64,000 bases of DNA from Protula sp. h YS-2021 (lineage: Eukaryota; Annelida; Polychaeta; Sabellida; Serpulidae): assembly GCA_949752745.1 (NCBI GenBank), contig OX457026.1:71179091-71243090 (forward strand), given 5' to 3'. Shown piece by piece: positions 11,880 to 23,100 of this stretch. The first letter of the stretch is position 1; every line of letters starts with the position of its first letter. The position numbers and the translations under genes are program-made. The notes under the pieces were generated by a model. That model saw nothing but the letters and a program-made list of their open reading frames with translations, made no database searches and was not told where the DNA came from.

Positions 11880-12029
11880 ATGGCGGTCGCGTTCAGCTCG
11901 GACAGCTCCCGAGCCATTGAGAACATCGTACGGACTGCGGCTAATTCAACCGTGTTTGAGAACGACATTGTTGGAAGATTTTCCCTTTTACAGTGTAAAA
12001 ACTGGATAGAAGAAAACAATCTGTCAAAG
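11880..12029 (+). CDS. DPH2: DPH2 exon 1 (start codon)
   Basis: It has 50 codons from ATG, ending ENNLSK before the donor GTATTT, phase 0. The start context TCATGGCGG resembles a YY1-type motif; a second ATGGCCGC lies at 11764. The first in-frame stop after the donor (TAG) confirms that the exon ends here. Confidence 0.85.
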
Positions 12030-15000
12030 GTATTTAACTGTATTTAGGTTTTATTTGAACGTATTGATCTTAAGTAATTTAGATATTTTGTACTGAGGTT
12101 AGGAAATCGTGCATAAAGTTGGGAACTCGGAGTGTTTTAATGGCAGACTTGTATGTCCTGTGACCGTGTTTTATGGATATTTAAAATGTATACTTCCATT
12201 TGAAATTTATGCGTACTTTACCATATATGTATGCCGCGAACCACTGCGGAATTTTGACCCTTCGCCGGTACCCCGGCAGGTGCTATAGAACCGTTTATTT
12301 TTCCGTCTCCTACTATTGTCCGTGCCGTGTCTTGTAACTACTTGACGGATCAAATTCATATTTAAATACGCAACAACCGTAACTCCCAGATGTGCTGTTA
12401 GGAGATTCGATTTTCCGGATTTGAATCCTGATCCATTATTTCACTTCAAATTTTTGTTCAGGTGATGTTTCCGAAAGGACATGATAAATTAAAGTCATAT
12501 TTGACACACGCAACAATCACCATAATTAGTTGTGCCTTTATATGTTGCAGAAATCAGATTTTGTTAACAGTACAATTCGAGAACGACAAGTCGGATCAGC
12601 TGAAATTTTTGTAGGATTATGTCTTTGGTGTGTCCGCCTATTGTTATTGTTTTTTACGCATATTGGACAAAGTGTGACATCATATGACGTCAAAACTTGA
12701 AAAATAGATCATCACTGTAACTGCAGAACGAAACGTCGGATCAGCTTCAAACTTGGCAGGATAATATGCTTTGGCGTCAAAATCTGTTATGGACGCTTGA
12801 CTTGGTGGCGCGATAACTCAAGAGCGACAAGTTTGATCAATTGTTTTCGTTGTGAGAGTATACCTTGAGCTAGACTGCCGGTTGCTATTGTAGTTGACGC
12901 ATTTTGGACAACGCGTGACGCCATGTGACGTCAAAACGTGATTGCAACTCGCACCTCCCGCTTCGGCTGTGAATTTTTGGGGAAGGGAGGTTCGGTAGCA
13001 ATCAGAGTGACGGAGGGGGGACGGGGCAATGTAGAGCGTTCCGAAGTGAGCGAATGGAATTTGAATTTTTTTTAATTAAAATTTTGTCCGGACCGCTTCT
13101 CTGAAAATATTTGTGAATCAAACTCATATTTGATACACGTTACTACAATCATATCTGCATGTGTCTTGTCTGGATCGGAATCCGGATCCGTGATGGGGCT
13201 TAAAATTTATTTGAACTCGTTCATTTTGTTCAGTCGATGTCCACAGGTCTACTTCACACCTCTTGGTGTTTTTTATTGCTTAGGTCAGGATTCTTTGTGG
13301 GACTTTTGACATAGATTTTGTGCAGATCTTCCTTTCTAGATTGAGAATACACCCACCAGTGTAATACCAACACAGTTATCCCACTTTCGGTGGGGTATTC
13401 CCAATTACCGATTGATCGTGCAAATCATTGAACTGCAAACATTGCTCGAGTTATAGTACGCTTCGTATCATCTAACTTCAATTTATGGTTATGCCTTGAA
13501 GAGAAAATGAGACGTTGAGTGATGCATTTGTGATAAAAACCCTTTTTGATTGGCGCGTTTGTTTCACAGATCTACTACATTGTACTGAGTGCATTTTATT
13601 GAAGCTGAGTCGTAAATAATATGTTCAATAAATAATTAATTTAAAAAGGAATTTGAGTTAAGTATTGTCTTGTTTTATTTTTTTTTTTTTTGAAGGTGGC
13701 CTTGCAAATACCGGACGAGCTTCAGTCCGACGCGGCCGGTGTTGTGAAATGGCTGGAAACGCATGCGCGGACTCAGTGTTTTGTTTTGGCGGATACGTCA
13801 TATGGGAGGTGGCTCCTTTTTTTAAGCTTTATACTCATCGTTCTTCTGGTTTGCAGACAGTGTAACAGTGAGATAGTGTGATCGAATACAGATTCATTGA
13901 CTGTTATTTGTAGTCTTTTTCGGGGATATTTCTCAAAAATAAATTATACACGGCGCGTTTAGAAACACGTCTTTAAGAATCTTTTTTTTCTGGCTGTTTT
14001 TTACGTTTCGCTCCTTTCACTTACACTGGTACACGAGATCCTGGTTGTAACGATATGGATGGGACCAAGAAAATATGTTGGTATAACCGATGTGTCGGTA
14101 TAACCGATGGCTTGAAACAAAGAAAAGCTTATACGCGTCCACATAATTATCTACTACACACCCTTTGTATCAGTTGCTGCGTGGACGAAGTGTCAGCCGA
14201 ACACTGCCAAGCCGACGGCGTTATTCACTTCGGCCACTCGTGCCTAAGTCCCAATCGACGGCTGCCGACACTCCTAGCATTTGATAAGGCCTGCATTGAT
14301 GTGGAGGATTGCTGTCGCAAATTGCAGGATATCCTTCCCGCCAGAGGGGAGAATATCATTCTTGTGTATCACGTGTCTTGTTATTATGCTATAGGTTAGT
14401 AGGCCAGGATGAGTGGATTCTATGTAATAACACAGATTGAATAGGTTTAAAAGTGTCACGCCGTTTAGTAAATACTATTTGAAAATCCTTCACCCTTGAG
14501 TAAAGTATTAGTTAGCTCTTGAACTGTTTAGAATGTAATAAAACATTAAATCATTTGTAATAATAAAAAATGGAAATGTGTATTTTGTAAAATGTGTTAA
14601 TCTTGATCTTATACTTGTCATCAAGAATGATGTACAAAACAAAATTTATTTTCAGAGAAGCTACATTCAAAGCTCGTAGAATGTTACCCCAATTTAAAAA
14701 CAACTCAACTGTGTTTAGCGGCAAATTGTTCAGTAGCTTCTAGTCACCAAGTGTTCATTCACAGACAAGTCAATGGAGAACTGAACGAATCAAGTGACGG
14801 GACACCATCAGTAAGTGAAACCAGTAGTGTCAGACTCTCCAGAGGTGTAAGCAGTAGTGAAAAGCTGTCGGAACATGAAAACAGTAATGAAAATCCTTCA
14901 GTATGTGAAAACATTAACACAAATGCAACAGTAAGTGAAAGCAATGCAGAGCAGCGATTCCCCACGGACAGTAATTCTGCTGAGCAAGCAGATAGAGCCA

Positions 15001-18000
15001 TAAATAACACGAACTACGTGTACTGTTGCGGGAGGCGTGTGAACTTGGGAACTGTGCCTCTCGAAAAGCACCGCGTCGTTTACATCGGCGATGAGGAAAG
15101 CCTGACGCTTTCGAACCTCATGCTGCTGTGGCATGGCTGTGAGTTCTACTCGTACAGCCCCCTCCACCGGCGCTGTCGGCAAGAGGGCGTGAACACGAAT
15201 AAGGCGCTGATGAAGAGGTTTTATTTGGTGGAGAAGGCCAAGGATGCGCAGATTGTCGGCATTGTTGTAGGCACCCTAGGCGTGGCCAACTATTTACAGG
15301 TACGCTTAGTGATCCCTCCAGTGGGTAGTTTATATTTTTTCATTAGCATAATGTACCGAGAAATGTGACGAGTTACATGAATTAAACGTTAAAATAAGAA
15401 ACAATATTAATAAGTCGGGCTGACGTAGAACAGGACATTTATTTCACAGCTTCAGTGGTTCCCTTTAATCTAAAAGCATAGATATTTCGAAGGTACTCCC
15501 GTTGATCTCTCCAGCACTGTAAAGACATTTGACGGTATCATTGTGTATTAATAAATATGTAAGCAGTGTGCATTATTGTGCTGTGTCGTATTAATTCAGG
15601 TGATTGAGCGAATGAAGGTGCTTTTAAAGAAATCCGGAAAGAAACACTACACATTTGTTGTGGGCAAACTAAACGTTGCCAAACTGGCGAACTTCATGGA
15701 GATTGATATATTTGTGCTGGTAGCCTGTCAGGAGAATAGCCTATTAGACAGCAGCGAATTTTATAAACCAATCATTACGCCGTACGAGTTGGAGTTGGCG
15801 TGCAATCCAAGTAGACAATGGACTGGGGGAATCATCACGGATTACCAAGAAATACTTCCTGGTGTGCTATGCTTCTGCTCCACTAACAAACGTTATTATT
15901 ATTATCCCCCGTGTAACGGAGGGATATAGTTTTCAGCTTGTCTGTCCGTCCGTCCGTCCGCTCTAGTATACTGTCTTTTGTCCAAGCTGGTACTCGAAAA
16001 CTATTCTCGCTAATGTTTTTTCGTTTTACATGCGGTTATTGCGTGTATTGGAGGTTGTGCAACGTCGTAGTTTTGTTTGATTTGAAAAGAAATTGTCAAA
16101 ATGACAGCATTTTGAATATAGATAAAAATTTAGCTCGAATTTGCAAAGATGTGACATTTTGTCCAGGCCGCAACTCAAAACTGTTCTCACTAATGCTTTT
16201 TAGTTTCGCATGCGGTTAATACGTATATTGGAGGTGTGCAACGTCGTATTTTCTTTCGATTTGGTGAAAATTGTTAAAATGACAGTATTTTAAAAATAGA
16301 TAAACATTTAGTTCGAATGTACAAAGATGTTGCATTTTGTCCAGGCCATAACTCAAAACTGTTAATGCTAATGCTATTTCGTTTTCCATGCAGTTAATAC
16401 GTTTATTATAGACCTGACCGTGCCCGTATAAAAGAATGATAGAAAAAAACTGAGGTCAGTTTTTTTTTTTTTTCCTTTTTGCACGCTCCCGTCCCCTGAT
16501 AAGTTGACTTTTTTCAAGAATGAAATACACTGACTCAACTTACAGGAATGAGTACGTTGTAACTAACATGTGTGAATGTTTATAAACATCATATAATTGC
16601 AAACGTCATATAATTACAACGTCATTTGTGTTTTGTTGCGTTGTTATTTCGCGATTTGAGTTGAAATAGGTTACTTCCGTTGAACTATCAAAATAACAAG
16701 AAACATTCGAAAGGAAAAAAAATACTTGTTTAGCGGGCGTGCTCGTGAGGTTCGTTCTTATACCACACGAGTTTGAAGGCATATAATTTGGTGTGTTTGT
16801 AATTTCCCTGATGGCAAAAAGAAAGGTAAGTTTTTATTATTAAGAGTAGTTGTTGTTTGAAAATGTATACTTTCTTTGGGTGATTTATTCCATGGAAACG
16901 GGGACAGGATGAGGGGGGGGGGGGGGGAACCTAAACGCAAATAATCATTGCACATTGCAAATAAATATTCAGTATTTATTTTCTTAATCATGAATATAAA
17001 GAAATCATGTCCAATATCAATACCAGGTGGCCGCAGTTCTAATAGCGCGTCGCCCCAAATAAGCACAAAGAAAGCAAAAATAGTGCCCCGTAAAATTTGT
17101 AAGAAAAGCAAAAATGTCGCAAAATAGGTGTATAATAAAAGTAATACGTCATGACAGGTGGGCAATATGTTTTTTTTTTCCTTCAGGCCCGGGATCGAAT
17201 TGACCTCACCCTTCGGGTTCAGTCAATTCCACCCGGTTCCTTCAGGCAAAAAAAGCCAAATCGACCAAAAATTGTTTTCAGTTTCAATGAATTTACTAAC
17301 ATCCAGTGACGTTATGTGTTACACGGGGGATCCTGCTTCACTGAAGCTCTAGTTTATTTATTTTTTGTTCTTTATTAATTTTTTGTATTATTTTTTTATT
17401 AGACTAGAGATTATCTTGATTTTAAAAACCTTCTGCCCTCTTTTCGGAATTATAAATTTTAAGTTTTTAGTCATTGGACTAGTTGCGTATTCCCTGTCAG
17501 AATAAAAGATGCAGTGCGTTGCTTAAAACATGCAATAAGAGTACGTTAGGTCACGGGTAAATGGCGCGGTTGACATTTGACGATCTTTTGTGTGAATGAA
17601 GGAGGGCGGAGCCACGTCACATTACCGGATGACGACATAGAAGAACAACATGACGTGTCGCTTGTCACTGGTGAGGTCCGGAAAATAGGGGTGAGCAAAA
17701 GTGCCACGCCACGCGGCGATCCCGACACGGCCTTGGTTGCTAAGGATACAAATACTCAACTAGCCCTGCACGGATCCAAAAATGCAGGTCTGTAAACGAA
17801 ACAATGGTGTAGGAAAGAAAAGAGAACAATTTAATCCTTTGCTTTGCGCCAGCAAAGGTTTAGTCTTACAGTGTACAAAGTGTAGCGGTCTGAGTTCAAG
17901 TGTGCTACAATTATATAAAATGAATGGCATTTTATATTTTTTGCTTCGTGTTCAAGTAATGAGAGCTGACTCGCAAAACTTCTGTGTTCTTGTTTTCTCC

Positions 18001-18283
18001 GATTCTCAATACACTTTGATATGAATAGAAAGTGAGAGTGAATATTGCCAGTCTTTTACTTTCCGCCATGTGTGTAGCAGGTTTACATTACAGCAACTGT
18101 TGAACGTGGCTGCTTATAAACGCGTTCAAGAAAAGCATGTCATACCGCCTTCTTTTCGCAGGTCAGTTTCTGTCACAGAGATGTTGGAAGGGCCTGGAAC
18201 CAGAATTAGGAAAAACGCCGGTAACAAAAGCGGTGGAAGGGCGCAAGGGCATTGCTATCAGTTACGAAGAAGAACCCACGTGA
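11880..18283 (+). CDS. DPH2: DPH2, diphthamide biosynthesis subunit 2 (7 exons)
   Basis: Joined exons are 11880-12029, 13696-13808, 14174-14394, 14656-15299, 15600-15861, 17602-17787 and 18162-18283, all GT-AG with matching phases, giving about 565 codons. The product is the partner of DPH1 in the Fe-S enzyme that adds the 3-amino-3-carboxypropyl group of S-adenosylmethionine to a histidine of elongation factor 2, in the cytosol. Diagnostic stretches are [73 protein letters not shown] and the C-terminal [18 protein letters not shown]. Candidate cluster cysteines are Cys89/Cys90, Cys111 and Cys419. The protein is longer than the human one (about 490 residues), largely because of a Ser/Asn/Glu-rich insert at about residues 203-280. 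The start fits the family N-terminus. Confidence 0.93.
12300..13250. repeat. DPH2: Diverged repeat blocks in DPH2 intron 1
   Basis: TTGGACAAAGTGTGACATCA (12663) recurs as TTGGACAACGCGTGACGCCA (12904), each followed by ATGTGACGTCAAAAC-like sequence. ACAAGTCGGATCAGCT (about 12580) recurs at about 12735. CATATTTGA/ATACACG blocks occur near 12360, 12495 and 13125. This looks like an old interspersed element with internal repetition; no boundaries were defined. Confidence 0.4.
13696..13808 (+). CDS. DPH2: DPH2 exon 2
   Basis: A T-rich tract and GAAG acceptor precede [13 protein letters not shown]. The exon ends in TCATATGGGAG before GTGGCT, phase 2, so the last codon is completed to Ser by exon 3. 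Confidence 0.88.
14174..14394 (+). CDS. DPH2: DPH2 exon 3
   Basis: The acceptor TTTGTATCAG precedes T-TGC-TGC, giving [16 protein letters not shown] and [10 protein letters not shown], the conserved cysteine region of the family. It ends GCTATAG before GTTAGT, phase 1. Confidence 0.9.
14656..15299 (+). CDS. DPH2: DPH2 exon 4 with low-complexity insert
   Basis: The acceptor TTTTCAG restores Glu and the exon runs 214 further codons to NYLQ before GTACGC, phase 0. It holds a Ser/Asn/Glu-rich stretch with repeated SVSE/TVSE-like units between two conserved parts. [20 protein letters not shown] marks the return to the conserved domain. Confidence 0.92.
15600..15861 (+). CDS. DPH2: DPH2 exon 5
   Basis: The acceptor TTAATTCAG precedes [19 protein letters not shown] and [20 protein letters not shown]. 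The conserved Cys is in VLVACQEN. It ends CTTCCTG before GTGTGC, phase 1. Confidence 0.9.
15885..16420 (-). repeat. Family R1 element in DPH2 intron 5
   Basis: Read on the - strand this has about 180-bp tandem subunits, then a GGACGGACGGACAGACAAG tract, then a short hairpin around ATCCCTCCGTTACACGGGGG. A second, shorter copy lies at about 27985-28347 in + orientation inside an LPCAT3 intron. No ORF. It is probably a non-autonomous transposable element. Confidence 0.6.
17193..17236. repeat. Hairpin-forming palindrome in DPH2 intron 5
   Basis: GAATTGACCTCACCC pairs imperfectly with GGGTTCAGTCAATTC around a TTC loop, extended by CCGG-type ends. The function is unknown. Confidence 0.5.
17602..17787 (+). 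CDS. DPH2: DPH2 exon 6
   Basis: Phase 1 in and phase 1 out. The most family-like part is [13 protein letters not shown]. The exact acceptor (AATGAAG before GAGGGC) is the best phase-compatible choice, but its polypyrimidine tract is weak, so the 5' edge could shift by a few codons. Confidence 0.75.
18162..18283 (+). CDS. DPH2: DPH2 exon 7 (stop codon)
   Basis: The acceptor CTTTTCGCAG precedes GT, completing Gly. The exon then encodes [36 protein letters not shown] and a TGA at 18281. The GLEP and KTPV motifs are typical of the DPH2 C-terminus. Confidence 0.93.
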
Positions 18284-18494
18284 CTTGGTGATGATGGTCA
18301 TGCTGCTAACCCCTTTTCAAAGTTCGGTGCTTCGTTATTCGGCACCACCGTGATGGAGGTTACCCGCTGAGCTCAAGTGGACTTGTTTTGTTAAAGAAAA
18401 CACGTTGTTGCCTGCTGGATACTGTTAATTTCTGGATTCTGTTAATTTTCATTCTCTTTAATTCTCTTAGTAGAAAAGTTAGCGTAAGGGCATC

Positions 18495-18500
18495 AATAAA
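18495..18500 (+). terminator. DPH2: Candidate polyadenylation signal of DPH2
   Basis: AATAAA lies about 210 bp after the DPH2 stop codon, a normal position for an animal 3' UTR. Confidence 0.5.
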
Positions 18501-20030
18501 ATACATCGACGCTTAATTTGCCTTCTTTATGAAAGTTTTGTCAAGTCACAGAATTATTGCTGATAAACGTGCACTTTATCAGTAATCCCAGACGCACAGA
18601 TCTCATTGATACAAGGAAGTCCTGACACAGCATAACACGCACAGTCATCAAGGAAGGCAGTCGTATTTAGCTCGTATTTCTTTCGTATAACTTAGATGTC
18701 ACGTAGTCTAGGATATTGATTTGTGCCTGCGGGGCTGGCGATATGTTACACAGTGAAGTGCGTTTTAACAGTTGGTTCCCAACAGAAAACCAGTCAGCAT
18801 TTGTTTAGTTCAAAACCTCACATAATCGGGATCTTATTTGGTCTTAATCTCATTTTTTCCCAACATGAAACCGAAAAGCTGTGTTTTGTGAATACTTGTC
18901 CCGAATCCAAAATTGTTACTGCAAAGGATTCACTTGATTTTTGACATCTTAATTTTGAAACGATAGTTTACCCAAAGCAAACTATGGACGCAAAAACATG
19001 TTTCAATAAACAAGGAAACGAGGTTTTATTTTTTTCTCAGTTTGTTTGATCCACAATTTAAAACAATAACATCCGAGAACAAAATAGTCAAAAGACTACA
19101 CCAGAAAAACCGTTCAAGTAGATTACCACTCAATAGATTAGCGCCACTCAATAACTGCAAACAATGTAAAAGAATAAACAGAAAAAATGGAAATGTATTT
19201 TTAAGGCTGTAACTGATGCTTGTCTGTACTTTTCATCTTTTATTTGTATTTAGCCGGCCATTTCAAACCATCACAAATTTGAAAAAGAAAACATTTGCGA
19301 CAGCCAATATAAAAATGCAGTGTGTAGAAATGAACACTTTTTCCACGGCTGTGCTTGTATTTTGGTTGTGCAGATGCGCAAACTTTCGATATCTTCGATC
19401 CTACCGTGATTCCTATATAGACTTAAAACACAAAGATCCTTCGTGAAGTTAAAAATAAACAATTGATTGTGCGTCAGTTTCTGTAATCTTATCTAAATTT
19501 TCACTTAATAATAGATTTTTTCTGGATCCTGGATCGAGAAGCATGTGAAAAAGATGACGTAGCACTTGCTTAGGCTCTTACTTATTACACAGCATGGCAT
19601 GGACGGGAAAAGCTTTCGTGAGTAGTGATATGGACTGAATTGTCATTTAAAACATAAGGCTGTGGAAAAATATGGCCACCTCATCTTAGTATGATGAACT
19701 GTGGGCACTGACAGCGCTAGGTAACGTATGATGATTATATAACAACTCTTCAAAGTAGGTGACCTCAGGCTGTAGTATGAATTCAATGTGATCTGAAATA
19801 CAATAAAAAAAAATTCAGAAAGCTTTTTTTTTTTAGAAAGATGTGCATTGATACGTTTTAAATTATAGCAATATGTGTATTTCGTCACATTGTATGATGT
19901 GTTGAATTACGTTATGATCTCGCGTCTTCCTGTTCTAGACTATAGTTAAAACCTACTTTTCTTTCATTAAATACTTGTTGGAGAGCCTCCATTTCAATTA
20001 GCTAAATACACTCTTTATTTATTTACTGCC
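18501..20030. other. Intergenic region between convergent genes
   Basis: AT-rich, with no domain-bearing ORF, RNA gene or clear transposon. It separates the 3' ends of DPH2 (+) and the LPCAT3-like gene (-). On the - strand an AATAAATAAA string at 20014-20023 lies only about 8 nt after the LPCAT3 stop, so it may be too close to serve as the polyadenylation signal. Confidence 0.5.
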
Positions 20031-20153
20031 TTACTTGATAATGCCGTTTTGTTCATGTGGTTTCTGATCAGATTTCATGCGCCGTAAAATTGGATAAATT
20101 AGTGGAAAAACCAAGTATGGAATGTGCCCTACACAATACACTGAAAAGTACAC
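20031..20153 (-). CDS. LPCAT3: LPCAT3-like last exon (stop codon)
   Basis: The acceptor TTTTCTGTTACAG precedes VYFSVYCVGHIPYLVFPLIY and a basic, hydrophilic tail (PILRRMKSDQ, then KPHEQNGIIK) ending at TAA 20033-20031. The tail could act in ER retention, but no canonical KKXX is present. Confidence 0.88.
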   Translation of the reverse strand: MYFSVYCVGHIPYLVFPLIYPILRRMKSDQKPHEQNGIIK

Positions 20154-23100
20154 CTGTAACAGAAAAAGTCAACAACGTTCTGGCTTTACTGAGTGTAAAG
20201 TCTGTTGTTTGTATCATTATTGGTTGCAGCAGTTACAGGTATTGTTTTGTTAACAGCCCATTAGAATGAAAAACTTGGAAAACTTGACGTCTAAAGCCTA
20301 TAACTACATAGCTGCGACCATCTGCGAGTTTGCGTCAACGGAAAACAATGGATAACATGTTTTTATATGTTACCCATTTTATCCTCGGACATTCGCTCGC
20401 ACAGGATCGCAGGTATGTGTTATGGACTTTATTCAAAATAGGCTCCATCTATTGCTTCATTACAAAAAGTGTTAGTTTTAATATTCCAGTGAGGATGCAT
20501 AGTCTGCTTGCTTCTGAGAAAAATATGAATTATGGTTACCAACTATAACCATATTCCAAAGCGTTTTTAAAGCCCCTGTAAGTTGTTGGTCGCCATCAGA
20601 AGTACTTACCTGGAAGTATCTATCGTAGGTAAACAAGCAGAAGCTGACTAATGAATACGAACAGTTAAAAATGACGAAGATTTTCCGTGCTAACACCAGG
20701 AATAGCGAGGCCAGCGGCGAGGGATGTAGCTGTTGTAATGTCGTACTTTTACTGTACAGATGCTGCATCTGTCGGTGAAAAAAATCACGCGAAGTATAAA
20801 GTAATGTTTAGCTTATTCAAGCCACAGCAAGAAACTAGCATGGAGAGAAAACAATAATGTCCGTGGACATTGTGCCCAGCCGTAAAAGCGAAAAACATTA
20901 CAACGAAGAAACTGACCAATTTTGACAAAGTGTAGATTTGGTAGATATGGCCAACATTGCTATCAAACATAATGGGACTGGATCTACAGGACGAACAGCA
21001 TTGTTTGTGTCTCTGTTGAAGCTATGTGAACGCATGAGTTGTATGTTTAGTCTAAGAAATATGAGGCATTTGATTCAGGGAGGTGTTTTAGGTACGGGGA
21101 GGGGGGTGACAGCAAAAAAAAAATATATCAATGAGATGGAAAATTGGTACTGCAGCGACCACTTTCAAGACCCGGATAAAAAGACGTAAAGTAAAGCCTG
21201 TTGTAGTGACCACCTTCCAGATTTGAATAAAAAGACGTACAGTAAAACCTGCCTGTCTTGACCTTCCATACCCCGTAAAAAGTACATACAGTAAAACTGT
21301 TGTAGTAACTTCGAAACCCTGATAAAAAAGACGGATAGTAAAACCTGTTTTAGCGAACACGGATAAAAAGGTTTACCGTAAACCTGTCTGTAGTGTAGTG
21401 AAAACATTACAAAGGTGAGAGGGGGGAAACTGACGAATTTTGACAAAATTTAGATTGGGTAGAAGGTCTCATGGGCACCACTGTGATCAAAAGTAACTGG
21501 AGAAGGTCTGTGATACAAACAGCAGTTTTGTGTTTCTCCTGAAGCTACCGATTTATTTGGCCAGTTTCTGCCAAACCGATATAAAAAATTATTCAACTCA
21601 GCTGAAAATATAGCAGGCAAGCAAAACACACACACAAAACAAACTGATTCCTGACTGGACTTGAACTCGCAATCTCTTGCTTCGCAGGCGACAATGCAAG
21701 TCAATGCTTCTGTGGGGTCAGGATTATAAATACTGCCTAGCAAACCGATAAAGGGAGACAAAAAATATCTGCCTTTATCTGCCTGCCAAACAAAATAAAT
21801 GACTGATGCAGGAACTTGAGTGAAACATTCCTATAAAATGTCTAAGCAGTGCGAACAGTAACATTTTTGTGTTTTCTTAAATTTGGCCAATATCGTGGTC
21901 AAATTGCAAAGAAGAAAGAAAAACAGTACAAAATACTTGGAGGGTTACCCAGGGAACATTCATCAAATGTCAAAACAATCTGACCAAAAATGTAGGAAGA
22001 GTAGCATTTTGAAAAAAAATCTTTACACACATAAGGACGACGAACGACGAATGCCCCACAAGTGATTTATATAGCCCACCGACGATAGTCGGCTGAGTAA
22101 AAAAGTTTATCCATACTTTAAATTGTACATTATTATCAGTCAACTTTTATTATTAAAAACTCTAGAATTAATTTGAAAATCTATCAGTGAAAGTAACTTA
22201 CCCCATTTTCAAAATACATAATGATGAACTCCATGAAGAAATTGTGCAAGTATCCGGAATAAACGCCGTGCCATATGGATATGTACAGGAGCGTGACTGC
22301 CTGAGATACGTATTTGCTGCCCAGCCATTTTAGCCGTCGGTATAAATATCTGAAAGAGGTGGCAATTGCTTATTCTCGTTTGTTCGTTTATATTTTACAG
22401 CACTATGTATGTTATTGATGTAAATATTCACTCACGAACTACCCTACTTAAGTTGTTACCCTCCCGTTATATTACTCCAAGCATATCTAAATATTTATAA
22501 TGACCTCTAAGTAATCTGGAAAATATCTAATCTTGAAATAAACACATAGAAATAGATTATAATAATAAAATGAAATGGATTCAGATATCTCTTTATAGTT
22601 ATAGATCCTTAACAATCAGAGTAGAGATATTTATAAATAAATAGGTATTTTAATTCGTGGCGACATGTTAACTAAATTAAAAGTCAAATTAAGAGATATC
22701 CATAATTGACCTATAGACACGTGTTATAAATTGAAGACTTTTCAATATACCGAGTTATAAATATCTAAAATTCACAAAAAAATATCAATAACGAATTCAT
22801 TTGAGATACATAATTATGAATTAAAAATATCTCAGTTTGTTGGGAATCTTCAAAATGTTGAATCAATAATGTTTGTGCAATAAAAATGTCCCAAGAAATA
22901 TTTCTCGTTTAAAATATTTTCCAACAATTGTAATAGGAATTTACAGGTTATATATTACTTTGCCATCCATTTATTCGTAGTAACATTAAAAGACAAGATG
23001 ATGTCATTCATCTTGAGCGCAAATTCAAACTGCCGTATGTGGATATTGGAACATGCATTCCACAACGCCTTCTTATTTTCATCCTCGCCATTGTAAGACA

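Noticed and set aside
14898..15182. - strand ORFs over 14759-15182
   Set aside because: They are antisense to DPH2 exon 4.
15862..15929. Extension of DPH2 exon 5 to the in-frame stop at 15929
   Set aside because: The sequence after 15861 leaves the family pattern and becomes the R1 repeat end. The GTGTGC donor at 15862 joins in phase with exon 6.
21640..21745. Functional tRNA gene
   Set aside because: Only a B-box-like segment is present. No A-box or complete cloverleaf could be drawn, so a SINE remnant is more likely.
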